A DNA stretch of 64,000 bases from Escherichia fergusonii ATCC 35469 (GCF_000026225.1 NC_011740.1:1612001-1676000), one strand, 5' to 3'. Shown: positions 7,866 through 15,863, counted from the first letter of the stretch. The notes: generated by a model from the letters alone, not told the origin. Translations and numbers: made by a program.

Positions 7866-10271
7866 ATGAAACTGACCGATGCAGAAAATAGTGATGACGG
7901 CATTTTCTTTCCCGCCCTTGAACAAAATATGATGGGCGCGGTGCTGATCAATGAAAACGATGAGGTGCTGTTCTTTAACCCGGCGGCGGAAAAATTATGG
8001 GGATACACGCGGGAAGAAGTCATCGGCAATAATATTTCCATGTTGATTCCCCAGGATTTGCGCCCTGCCCATCCTGATTACATTCGCCATAATCGTGAAG
8101 GTGGTAAGCCTCGCGTTGAAGGAATGAGCCGTGAACTGCAACTGGAAAAAAAAGATGGCAGCAAAATCTGGACACGTTTCGCCCTGTCAAAAGTGACTGC
8201 TGCCGGAAAAATCTTCTACCTGGCATTAGTCAGAGATGCCAGTGTCGAAGTGGCGCAAAAAGAGCAGACACGCCTGCTGATTATCGCCGTTGACCATCTT
8301 GATCGTCCGGTGATCGTGCTCGATCCCGAGCGCCGTATAGTTCAGTGCAATCGTGCATTCACCGAAATGTTCGGTCACTGTGTAAGCGAAGCTGCGGGTA
8401 AACAACCCGATGAGCTGCTTAATATACCGGAACTCCCTTCCGACAATCGGTTACGGGTCAAACAATTACTCTGGAAATATGGCCGTGATCAGGATGAGTT
8501 TCTGATGCTAACTCGCGCCGGTGAGAAGATTTGGATCAAGGCCTCTATAAGCCCGGTATACGATAAAATGTCGGTGCTGCAAAACCTGGTGATGACCTTT
8601 TCTGATATCACCGAAGAACGGCAAATTCGCCAACTGGAAGGAAATATTCTTGCCGCTATGTGCAGCAGTCCGCCGTTTCATGAAATGGGCGAGATTATTT
8701 GCCGCAATATTGAATCGATTCTACGAAATACCCACGTCTCACTCTATGCTTTGCGTAATAGCGTGCCGTTGCACTGGGCCTCGTCTTCCCGTGACATTGA
8801 TACCACAAATGCTAAAGTCTGGTCTCTAACCATTCGCCAGCGTGACGGTGCGCCAGCCGGAACACTCCTGATTAAAACCATTGCAGGTCAGGAAACCAGT
8901 GGATTTATTGAGCGTGTAGCTGATATCAGCCAACACCTGGCAGCTCTGGCGCTGGAACAAGAAAAAAGCCGACAACATATTGAACAACTTATCCAGTTTG
9001 ATCCGTTAACGGGATTGCCTAATCGCAATAACCTGCACAGTTATCTCGACGAACTGGTCGGCAAAGATATTTCCCCTGTCGTTTATCTCATAAGTATTGA
9101 TAACTTACAGGATGTGATCGACAGCCTTGGTTATGCCTGGGCCGATCAGGCGGTGCTCGAGGTAGTTCATCGTATCCGGGATAAACTCAAACCAGACCAG
9201 TATTTGTGCCGGGTAGAAGGCATTCAGTTTGTGCTGGTCAGCCAGGAAAATGACGTCAGCACGATTACACAAATGGCGGATGAACTAAAAAGCATCTCCA
9301 GCCCGCCTGTTCTTATCGACGATAAAGTATTCCCCCTCACTCTTAGCATTGGTATCAGCTACGATGTCGGCAAAAACCGCGATTACTTACTCTCGACCGC
9401 ACATAACGCGATGGACTTTATTCGCAAAAACGGCGGTAACAGCTGGCAATTCTTTAACCCGGCAATGAATCAGATGGTAAAAGAACGGTTGATTCTTGGC
9501 GCTGCGTTAAAAGAAGCCATTGCCAATAATCAGTTGCGCCTTGTCTACCAGCCACAAATCTACTCAGAGACAGGCGAACTGTATGGTTTTGAAGCGTTGG
9601 CCCGCTGGAACGATCCACAACACGGTAATGTTCCGCCATCACGTTTTATTCCACTGGCCGAGGAAATTGGCGAAATTGAAAATATCGGTCGCTGGGTGGT
9701 ACGTGAGGCCTGTAGACAACTGGCAGAGTGGCGCAGCCTTGCGCTTAATATTCCAACATTATCAGTTAACTTATCAGCATTACATTTTCGCAGCAGCCAG
9801 TTGCCAAATCAGGTATCAGAAGCCATGGAGGAATTTGCCATACCCGGCGGTCAACTGACGGTAGAAATCACTGAAAGTATGATGATGGAACAGAATGAAG
9901 AGATTCTGAGCCGAATTCAGATCCTGCGTAATATGGGCGTTGGTTTGTCGGTAGATGACTTTGGTACGGGGTTTTCTGGCTTATCGCGTCTGGTAAGTTT
10001 GCCGGTTACTGAAATTAAAATCGACAAAAGCTTTGTTGATCGCTGTCTGAGTGAGAAACGGATTCGTTCGTTACTGGAAGCCATTACCAGTATCGGGCAG
10101 CGGCTTAATCTTGAGGTCGTTGCTGAGGGTGTAGAGACCAAAGAGCAGTTTGAATTGTTACAGGAGATTCGTTGCCCGGTTATTCAGGGTTACTTTTTTT
10201 CCCGGCCCTTACCCGCCGAAGATATCCCTGGCTGGATGACTTCGGCGCTTCCTCTGCGTATCGACTCTTAG
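7866..10271 (+). CDS. dosP: Oxygen-sensing cyclic-di-GMP phosphodiesterase DosP
   Basis: An 801-residue enzyme that hydrolyses cyclic-di-GMP to linear pGpG and counterbalances DosC. Domain order: heme PAS-A (about 12-120), PAS-B (about 140-250), a spacer, a degenerate GGDEF domain (EGIQF at 451-455 instead of GGDEF), and an active EAL domain with EAL at 576-578 and DDFGTG downstream. The heme ligands are His69 and Met87, which correspond to His77 and Met95 in the older numbering that starts eight residues earlier; their spacing of 18 is preserved. It is translated from the dosC transcript and acts with DosC and the degradosome in an oxygen-responsive complex (family knowledge). Confidence 0.97.
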   Translation: MKLTDAENSDDGIFFPALEQNMMGAVLINENDEVLFFNPAAEKLWGYTREEVIGNNISMLIPQDLRPAHPDYIRHNREGGKPRVEGMSRELQLEKKDGSKIWTRFALSKVTAAGKIFYLALVRDASVEVAQKEQTRLLIIAVDHLDRPVIVLDPERRIVQCNRAFTEMFGHCVSEAAGKQPDELLNIPELPSDNRLRVKQLLWKYGRDQDEFLMLTRAGEKIWIKASISPVYDKMSVLQNLVMTFSDITEERQIRQLEGNILAAMCSSPPFHEMGEIICRNIESILRNTHVSLYALRNSVPLHWASSSRDIDTTNAKVWSLTIRQRDGAPAGTLLIKTIAGQETSGFIERVADISQHLAALALEQEKSRQHIEQLIQFDPLTGLPNRNNLHSYLDELVGKDISPVVYLISIDNLQDVIDSLGYAWADQAVLEVVHRIRDKLKPDQYLCRVEGIQFVLVSQENDVSTITQMADELKSISSPPVLIDDKVFPLTLSIGISYDVGKNRDYLLSTAHNAMDFIRKNGGNSWQFFNPAMNQMVKERLILGAALKEAIANNQLRLVYQPQIYSETGELYGFEALARWNDPQHGNVPPSRFIPLAEEIGEIENIGRWVVREACRQLAEWRSLALNIPTLSVNLSALHFRSSQLPNQVSEAMEEFAIPGGQLTVEITESMMMEQNEEILSRIQILRNMGVGLSVDDFGTGFSGLSRLVSLPVTEIKIDKSFVDRCLSEKRIRSLLEAITSIGQRLNLEVVAEGVETKEQFELLQEIRCPVIQGYFFSRPLPAEDIPGWMTSALPLRIDS

Positions 10272-10276
10272 TACAC

Positions 10277-10298
10277 CTTGCCCACAAAGGTGGGCAAG
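10277..10298. terminator. Hairpin between dosP and frmA
   Basis: A perfect 9-bp stem CTTGCCCAC / GTGGGCAAG with an AAAG loop lies between the convergent dosP and frmA. There is no T run on either strand, so function as a terminator is uncertain. Confidence 0.4.
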
Positions 10299-10328
10299 AT
10301 ATCGAAGATCAAATAAGCTAGCGGGTTC

Positions 10329-11447
10329 TTATTTATCACCGAAATGGATCACCGTACGAATCGATTTTCCTTGATGCATGAGGTCAAAGGCTTCGTTGAT
10401 ATTTTCCAGCGGCAGGCGATGCGTGATAAATGGATCAAGTTGAATTTTACCTGCCATCGCGTCTTCAACCATGCCGGGAAGTTGCGTACGACCTTTGACC
10501 CCACCAAAAGCTGAGCCACGCCATACACGCCCCGTCACCAACTGGAATGGTCGTGTTTTGATTTCCTGACCCGCGCCAGCCACGCCAATAATAATGCTCT
10601 CACCCCATCCTTTATGGCAGCACTCCAGCGCCGCGCGCATGACATTCACATTGCCAATACATTCAAAACTGAAATCGACGCCACCATCTGTCAGTTCAAC
10701 AATCACATCCTGAATCGGTTTATCGTAATCACCAGGATTAATGAAATCTGTTGCGCCCATTTCAGCTGCCAGTTTGAACTTCTCAGGATTAGTATCTACT
10801 GCCAGTATCCGCCCGGCCTTTGCCTGCACGGCCCCCTGGATAACCGCCAGACCAATCCCCCCCAGGCCAAACACCGCAACGGTATCGCCTGCTTTCACTT
10901 TGGCTGTGTTATGTACAGCACCGATGCCTGTGGTAACGCCGCAGCCCAGCAAACAGACTTTATCCAGAGGGGCTTGCGGATTAACTTTAGCCAACGAGAT
11001 TTCAGCGCAAACGGTATATTCACTGAAAGTACTGGTGCCCATATAGTGGTAAATCGGCTGACCATTGTAAGAAAAACGCGTCGTACCATCTGGCATCAAC
11101 CCTTTTCCCTGAGTAGCGCGAACCGCCTGACACAGATTGGTCTTACCTGATTTACAGAATTTGCATTCTCCGCACTCTGCGGTATATAGCGGAATAACAT
11201 GATCGCCAGGTTTAAGACTGGTAACGCCTTCCCCAACCTCAACCACAATTCCCCCGCCTTCATGCCCTAACACAGCCGGAAATACGCCTTCTGGATCATC
11301 CCCGGACAAAGTAAAAGCATCTGTATGACAAACGCCGGTATGGGTGATTTTAACCAGCACTTCACCTTTTTTTGGTGGTGCGACATCAATCTCAACGATA
11401 GAAAGTGGTTGGCCAGGGCCAAATGCAACTGCGGCACGTGATTTCAT
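10329..11447 (-). CDS. frmA: S-(hydroxymethyl)glutathione dehydrogenase FrmA
   Basis: A 372-residue class III zinc alcohol dehydrogenase that oxidises S-hydroxymethylglutathione (formaldehyde plus GSH) with NAD+ to S-formylglutathione; also a GSNO reductase. Catalytic-zinc residues are in GVCHTDAFTLSG and VLGHEG; the structural zinc cluster is ECGECKFCKSGKTNLC; the NAD site is GLGGIG. The ATG at 11447 with GGGAAGAG upstream gives the canonical MKSRAAV start; another in-frame ATG at 11462 is too close to frmR. The sequence differs clearly from the K-12 FrmA I recall and fits the Salmonella-type enzyme better. The partner hydrolase FrmB is not downstream; dosP follows directly. Confidence 0.94.
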   Translation of the reverse strand: MKSRAAVAFGPGQPLSIVEIDVAPPKKGEVLVKITHTGVCHTDAFTLSGDDPEGVFPAVLGHEGGGIVVEVGEGVTSLKPGDHVIPLYTAECGECKFCKSGKTNLCQAVRATQGKGLMPDGTTRFSYNGQPIYHYMGTSTFSEYTVCAEISLAKVNPQAPLDKVCLLGCGVTTGIGAVHNTAKVKAGDTVAVFGLGGIGLAVIQGAVQAKAGRILAVDTNPEKFKLAAEMGATDFINPGDYDKPIQDVIVELTDGGVDFSFECIGNVNVMRAALECCHKGWGESIIIGVAGAGQEIKTRPFQLVTGRVWRGSAFGGVKGRTQLPGMVEDAMAGKIQLDPFITHRLPLENINEAFDLMHQGKSIRTVIHFGDK

Positions 11448-11478
11448 TTGTCTCTTCCCCATTATGCAAGGTGATATT

Positions 11479-11754
11479 TTATTTTAGATAAGTGCGTAGC
11501 AAGTGGCTGATTTCAGCCATCTTCACCGCGCGTTGATCGGGTGTTGTTTCACCGCCAACCAGTTCATCTTTCAGGTGGATCTCGATCATTTCGCCCATTA
11601 AGCCATTCGATGCACCGCGAACAGCCGCTATCTGCTGCAAAATTGCCAGGCACGGCTCGCCAGATTCGAGAGCCCTTTCCAGAGCATCAACTTGTCCACG
11701 TATACGACGCACTCGGGTCAGAATACGTTTCTTATCTTCAACTGAATGTGGCAT
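11479..11754 (-). CDS. frmR: Formaldehyde-sensing repressor FrmR
   Basis: A 91-residue CsoR/RcnR-family all-helical repressor that senses formaldehyde and derepresses frmRA. Pro2, Cys35, His60 and Glu64 are all present; Pro2 and Cys35 are the residues cross-linked by formaldehyde in characterised FrmR. The ATG at 11754 has a GGAGGGC site and gives the exact family length; the frame stays open 45 codons upstream but through the operator, so it is not coding there. The sequence (MPHSVEDKKRILTRVRR start) matches recalled Salmonella FrmR much better than K-12 FrmR (MPSTPEEKK...). Confidence 0.95.
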   Translation of the reverse strand: MPHSVEDKKRILTRVRRIRGQVDALERALESGEPCLAILQQIAAVRGASNGLMGEMIEIHLKDELVGGETTPDQRAVKMAEISHLLRTYLK

Positions 11755-11766
11755 ATGCCCTCCTGA

Positions 11767-11785
11767 TACTATAGGGGGTATAGTA
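11767..11785 (-). promoter_or_regulatory. FrmR operator
   Basis: TACTATAGGGGGTATAGTA is a perfect 7-bp inverted repeat around a five-G core, 12 bases upstream of the frmR start. This AT-flanked G-tract palindrome is the typical operator layout of the CsoR/RcnR/FrmR family, so autorepression of frmRA is expected. Confidence 0.88.
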
Positions 11786-11953
11786 ACAATATTTTTACCA
11801 TTCAGAAAACAAATGATTTCATTAAACAAACAAAAATAGTCAGCGGTTGAGAAAGTGATGAAATAAAAGGGAATTCGCTTAAATAACAAGCAATTAAACC
11901 GGTAATCACTTAATGATGGGTTTTATTTGTCATACAAATAAATATAATAGCGA

Positions 11954-12017
11954 CTTCCGATGTAGACCCGTATGCTTCGCCTGCACCACGGGTCTGGTTA
12001 GGTGCAGGCGTTTTATT
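11954..12017 (+). ncRNA. rydC: RydC small RNA
   Basis: The 64-base segment starting CTTCCGATGTAGACCCG and ending in a CGCCTGCACC/GGTGCAGGCG hairpin plus TTTTATT matches the Hfq-dependent sRNA RydC as I recall it. A perfect TATAAT lies at 11943-11948, six bases before the start. The hallmark pseudoknot can form (GACCCG at 11965-11970 with CGGGTC at 11989-11994). Family knowledge: RydC stabilises a cfa mRNA isoform and represses yejABEF and other targets. It converges on cybB, its known neighbour. Confidence 0.95.
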
Positions 12018-12022
12018 AGCGA

Positions 12023-12553
12023 TCAGGTACGCTTACGCGGCATCATGCGTAGCAGCGTATTATCTTTCCAGAAGTAGTGATGCATCAACGCGGCAGCTGC
12101 GTGAAGGCCAATCACAAAATAACCAAGATTCGCCAGCGTTTCATGCCACTCTTTTAACATGTCAACGCGGTCAAAATTGGCTTGTGCGGCATAAGGCATC
12201 TCAATACCAAAGGCAAACCACGGATTCCCCCTGTTATACATCATCACCAGGCCAATAATCGGCAAGGCAATAAACAACAGATAAATCACCAGATGCCCCA
12301 GATGTGCCATTCCGGTTAGCATCGGCTTCGGTTTGGGCACAATTGGCGGCGCTGGATATTTCAGTCTGATCAGCAGTCTCGCAACCATCAATACCAGAAT
12401 CGATATGCCACAAGAAACATGGATCATATTGATGAGTGGGCGATCAATGCGGGGAAAAAATCCGCGAAACTCCATAGCGCTGTAGGCGACGATAACCAAC
12501 AAAAACACCAGCCAGTGGATACCAATTTGCAGGCCTGAATACTTATTGCCCAT
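12023..12553 (-). CDS. cybB: Cytochrome b561 CybB (superoxide:ubiquinone oxidase)
   Basis: A 176-residue inner-membrane di-heme b-type cytochrome with four hydrophobic helices, each carrying conserved His ligands (IHW, MIHVSCG, AHLGHLV, GLHAAAALMHHY). The family moves electrons from superoxide to ubiquinone. ATG 12553 gives the family length and has GGGAATG upstream; the frame is open 12 codons further. gapC starts divergently 187 bases away, and the 3' end nearly meets rydC. Confidence 0.95.
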   Translation of the reverse strand: MGNKYSGLQIGIHWLVFLLVIVAYSAMEFRGFFPRIDRPLINMIHVSCGISILVLMVARLLIRLKYPAPPIVPKPKPMLTGMAHLGHLVIYLLFIALPIIGLVMMYNRGNPWFAFGIEMPYAAQANFDRVDMLKEWHETLANLGYFVIGLHAAAALMHHYFWKDNTLLRMMPRKRT

Positions 12554-12739
12554 AAACATTCCCAAAATAAATAAACAAAACGCTAACATAACCAGCTTTT
12601 ATTAAAAATTCATTAATTATTCTCCCCAATGGTTCAGTCACTTGGTCTTTAGTGCTCATTGTGGCATTGCTCACCCAGCCATCATGGTCTATGCCTGGAA
12701 GGGAAAAATCCCCCTTCTCAATCCCGACAGGAGATCACC

Positions 12740-13741
12740 ATGAGTAAGATTGGCATTAATGGTTTTGGTCGTATCGGTCGTCTGGTATTGCGTCGTTTAC
12801 TGGAAGTGAAAAGCGATGTGGAAGTGGTCGCAATTAACGATCTCACCTCCCCTAAAATTCTCGCGTATCTGTTAAAACATGACTCTAACTATGGTCAGTT
12901 TCCATGGAGTGTTGATTTTACTGAAGATGCGTTAATTGTAGACGGCAAAGAAATTGCTGTTTACGCCGAAAAAGACGCAAGAAACATTCCCTGGAAAGCG
13001 AAAGGCGCAGACATCATCGTTGAATGCACTGGATTTTACACATCTGGCGAAAAATCGCAGGCGCATCTGGATGCGGGAGCGAAAAAAGTTCTTATTTCCG
13101 CGCCCGCTGGTGATATGAAAACCATTGTCTATCATGTCAATGAAGATACGCTGGCAGCCAGTGATACCATAATTTCTGTTGCCTCATGCACGACCAACTG
13201 CCTTGCTCCGATGGCAAAGGCCCTTCATGACAGCTTTGGTATTAAAGTGGGAACAATGACCACAATTCACGCTTATACCGGTACTCAGTCCTTAGTTGAT
13301 GGGCCACGTGGTAAAGATTTACGTGCATCGAGAGCGGCGGCAGAAAATATCATTCCCCACACCACCGGTGCGGCAAAAGCGATTGGCCTGGTGATCCCAG
13401 AACTGAGTGGCAAATTGAAAGGTCACGCGCAACGCGTGCCAGTAAAAACGGGTTCCGTGACGGAACTGGTTTCACTTTTGAGCCAAAAAGTGACGGTAGA
13501 AGAAGTGAATGATGTTATGAAAAAAGCCACTACTCATAATGAGTCTTTTGGTTATACCGATGAGGATATTGTTTCTTCTGATGTGATTGGGTCACATTTT
13601 GGCTCAGTGTTTGACGCCACTCAGACAGAAGTCACGGAAGTTGGTGATCTACAACTGGTTAAAACCGTCGCCTGGTACGATAACGAATATGGATTCGTGA
13701 CACAGCTGGTGCGTACTTTAGAAAAATTCATCAAGCTTTAA
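12740..13741 (+). CDS. gapC: Glyceraldehyde-3-phosphate dehydrogenase GapC, intact
   Basis: A 333-residue NAD-dependent GAPDH with the N-terminal NAD-binding start GINGFGRIGRLVLRR and catalytic Cys150 in ASCTTNC. ATG 12740 follows AGGAG. In K-12 this locus is a frameshifted pseudogene; here one uninterrupted frame runs full length with all catalytic sequence, so a functional second GAPDH is likely. GapA would be the main glycolytic enzyme elsewhere. Its 3' end lies 49 bases from the ydcF stop, without aldA between them. Confidence 0.95.
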   Translation: MSKIGINGFGRIGRLVLRRLLEVKSDVEVVAINDLTSPKILAYLLKHDSNYGQFPWSVDFTEDALIVDGKEIAVYAEKDARNIPWKAKGADIIVECTGFYTSGEKSQAHLDAGAKKVLISAPAGDMKTIVYHVNEDTLAASDTIISVASCTTNCLAPMAKALHDSFGIKVGTMTTIHAYTGTQSLVDGPRGKDLRASRAAAENIIPHTTGAAKAIGLVIPELSGKLKGHAQRVPVKTGSVTELVSLLSQKVTVEEVNDVMKKATTHNESFGYTDEDIVSSDVIGSHFGSVFDATQTEVTEVGDLQLVKTVAWYDNEYGFVTQLVRTLEKFIKL

Positions 13742-13748
13742 ACCGAAA

Positions 13749-13775
13749 GCCGGGTAATAAAGAGCATTACCCGGC
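13749..13775. terminator. Shared gapC/ydcF terminator
   Basis: A perfect 10-bp stem GCCGGGTAAT / ATTACCCGGC lies between the convergent genes. On the minus strand it is followed by TTTCGGTT, on the plus strand by A-rich sequence, so it serves ydcF better than gapC. Confidence 0.65.
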
Positions 13776-13790
13776 AAACAAGTTAGCCAC

Positions 13791-14591
13791 TTAACGTAAT
13801 GAACGGCTGTTTATCGCATCCATCAGTGTTTCATCGTGTTGTATCACTTGCCAGGCTGTCTCAACTTCGTGTGGAATTTCCACATGAACAATGAAATCAC
13901 GTCCACGTGGGCCGTAGCCATTTTCATCATCATGCAAGCGTGGTAATTCTCCTGTTAGCAGCGACAGATAACGGTCGATCGTCCATATGCCACTATTCCC
14001 ACCCACAAACTCGGGTCTGGTATTAACAAGCTGCAATTGCGGTATAAAGCCAGGGCAGCTCAACCAGCGTGGAGCGTCGGGGTTATCACCCGTTACACGG
14101 CGAAAAGTTGCCATAGTCCTCCGCTGCATGGTGGGATCCTGAACCACAATCGCCGTATGAATATTTTGCGCCGCCTGACTAATCAGCGCCACGCTAAAGC
14201 GGGCATTTTCACCACAGTTGGTCGACTGATCCTCTACCCAGATCTTTTCATGCGGAATTTGCCAGAACTGATGAGCAATGTCCGCCAGGATGCTTGCTTC
14301 TGCTCTTCCCGTGGTACGGATAGTGTTGTATTGGGGATGTTGCGCAATGGCGCTATAAAGGAAAGTCGTGGAATGGCCGATACCACCACTGATTAGTAAG
14401 GGAATTTGCTGATCCCTGGCAATTTTGCAGGCGGCGTCGATAGTCGGCATAACCGCATTGCCTGCAAGGATCACGCAATCGGCCTGATATGGCTCCTCTC
14501 CGGAGAAATCATCCTGCGCCAGCCACTGTCCGATAACATTTATGGCATCTATGGTTGCCGTCGAAAGCGTCGGAAACGGGGTATTGTTCAT
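13791..14591 (-). CDS. ydcF: YdcF, DUF218 SAM-binding protein
   Basis: A 266-residue cytoplasmic protein of the DUF218 fold, recognisable by ADCVILAGNAV near residue 40, LLISGGIGHST and DQSTNCGENARF. K-12 YdcF binds S-adenosylmethionine in its crystal structure; its reaction is unknown. The start ATG has a strong GGAGGAACC site. It sits between gapC and an accessory gene; in K-12 its neighbours are hrpA and aldA. Confidence 0.94.
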   Translation of the reverse strand: MNNTPFPTLSTATIDAINVIGQWLAQDDFSGEEPYQADCVILAGNAVMPTIDAACKIARDQQIPLLISGGIGHSTTFLYSAIAQHPQYNTIRTTGRAEASILADIAHQFWQIPHEKIWVEDQSTNCGENARFSVALISQAAQNIHTAIVVQDPTMQRRTMATFRRVTGDNPDAPRWLSCPGFIPQLQLVNTRPEFVGGNSGIWTIDRYLSLLTGELPRLHDDENGYGPRGRDFIVHVEIPHEVETAWQVIQHDETLMDAINSRSLR

Positions 14592-15005
14592 GGTTCCTCC
14601 TTATCGTTCCCTTAAGAATACTGCGTGAGATAATAATGAGAAGCGGAGCCATCTGAAAGGTAGTTGATGCTTTTTCTATCGTGCCATCGCGAACCAGACA
14701 CTTGTTTAAGTCATACACTATTTGCGGAGAAACTGTTGATAAAACATCAATAACATAATGTTCTATCATTTTTAAATGATAAATAATCTGGTGTGATATT
14801 TATATAATATTCATTCTTATATTTCTCAATCAAGGGGAACATTTGGTATCCAGTGTATCGTCCTCATCAACCAGATGTGTTATAAGTACTTTACCTCGTT
14901 AATTTTAATATTACGAGTTACAGGACAAAACATCACTCGAATTTAGTCCAGTAACTCGTAGTAGCCAGAGTATACATACCCATTGATAAAATGTCTGGCA
15001 ATAAA
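14592..15005. other. AT-rich gap between ydcF and an accessory gene
   Basis: 414 AT-rich bases. It holds the ydcF promoter region and a long inverted repeat (14912-14960). A minus-strand frame from ATG 14769 that runs into ydcF has no ribosome site and is not called. No tRNA, IS end or integrase is visible. Confidence 0.6.
14912..14960. repeat. 15-bp inverted repeat
   Basis: TACGAGTTACAGGAC (14912-14926) and GTCCAGTAACTCGTA (14946-14960) pair at 14 of 15 positions around a 19-base spacer, 45 bases downstream of the accessory gene at 15006. No T run follows on either strand. It could be an RNA hairpin ending that gene's transcript, a protein site, or the scar of a mobile element. Confidence 0.7.
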
Positions 15006-15863
15006 TTAACCCGCTATACTCGCACTCGTCGGCCCTGTTTCAATACTACCCACAATATCAATAATGTGACCCCAGAACATATCATCATCGTTATAATATA
15101 ATGAATAATCTCCATTATAATCCATAGTCAACTCAACAAGATTTATTCTGCTAACAAACATATCTTCTGTAATTTCTTCATCTTCTTCATCTTGAAGCCA
15201 GTCATTGGCCAATTCAGTTAATTGTTCTGCGGCATATTGCCTAAACTCTTGGTCCTTTTGCTGCATATTGTTGAATAAAAATCGCAGATTTTCAAAAACC
15301 TGTTCCCATGTACATCTATCATTCTTATCTACTTCCATAGAGACAGAAATATTCTGATCATTCCATTTCACTTCCCCGCTAAAATAGGAGTAGTCTTTAT
15401 TAAGCACGAAAGTCCCAAATTGCTGCTCTTCAACAACAACCGGCTCGCGATATTCTTTCTGTATATTGAGTAGTTCCTCGCACTGAACATGATTTTCAAG
15501 GACTTCAAGGACATAAAATCGATTATAAAACTCGGTTAACTTCCCTTCCGGCGCAGTCCTGTCAATCAAGTCTCGTACTCTCAGGCGATATATACCACCA
15601 GACTGCATATTAAACGGCCATGCACAACCATGAATTTTCTTATTTTCTTCTGTTATCAACCAGTTGAGTCGTCCATCTCCTACGTGGATTTCTCCTGTTG
15701 TCACACTCTTCCAGGCAAGTATGTGTTGAGTCGCTGTCCAGTAATTATCGCCGCCGCTCATACCGGCACCACCGCCAGCATCACTAAGAAGAACGATAAT
15801 TTCTTCTTCTGTATCTTTAAATGTGTGACTAAATTTTTTGTATTCTTCAGAATTTAAGTCCAT
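15006..15863 (-). CDS. Hypothetical protein with DUF2262-like C-terminus
   Basis: A 285-residue acidic, cytoplasmic-looking protein with no signal peptide or membrane segment. Two parts are visible: residues 1-130 with a Gly-rich stretch (DAGGGAGMSGGDNYW), and about 145-285, which resembles DUF2262 domains by its opening FGTFVLNKDYSYFSGEVKWN and its ending GHIIDIVGSIETGPTSASIAG; that match is from memory. The region is visibly richer in AT than hrpA and uses rare codons more freely, which suggests acquisition. In K-12 hrpA and ydcF are adjacent, so this gene is an insertion. DUF2262 proteins often occur among toxin-immunity style cargo, but no toxin is seen nearby and no function is assigned. 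Confidence 0.75.
   Translation of the reverse strand: MDLNSEEYKKFSHTFKDTEEEIIVLLSDAGGGAGMSGGDNYWTATQHILAWKSVTTGEIHVGDGRLNWLITEENKKIHGCAWPFNMQSGGIYRLRVRDLIDRTAPEGKLTEFYNRFYVLEVLENHVQCEELLNIQKEYREPVVVEEQQFGTFVLNKDYSYFSGEVKWNDQNISVSMEVDKNDRCTWEQVFENLRFLFNNMQQKDQEFRQYAAEQLTELANDWLQDEEDEEITEDMFVSRINLVELTMDYNGDYSLYYNDDDMFWGHIIDIVGSIETGPTSASIAG

Noticed and set aside
10614..11150. 178-codon frame antisense to frmA
   Set aside because: Lies entirely within frmA, whose motifs and length are certain; no independent coding evidence.
14509..14769. Minus-strand 86-codon frame overlapping the start of ydcF
   Set aside because: No ribosome site, very AT-rich beginning, then out-of-phase ydcF sequence. No recognisable motif; probably chance.
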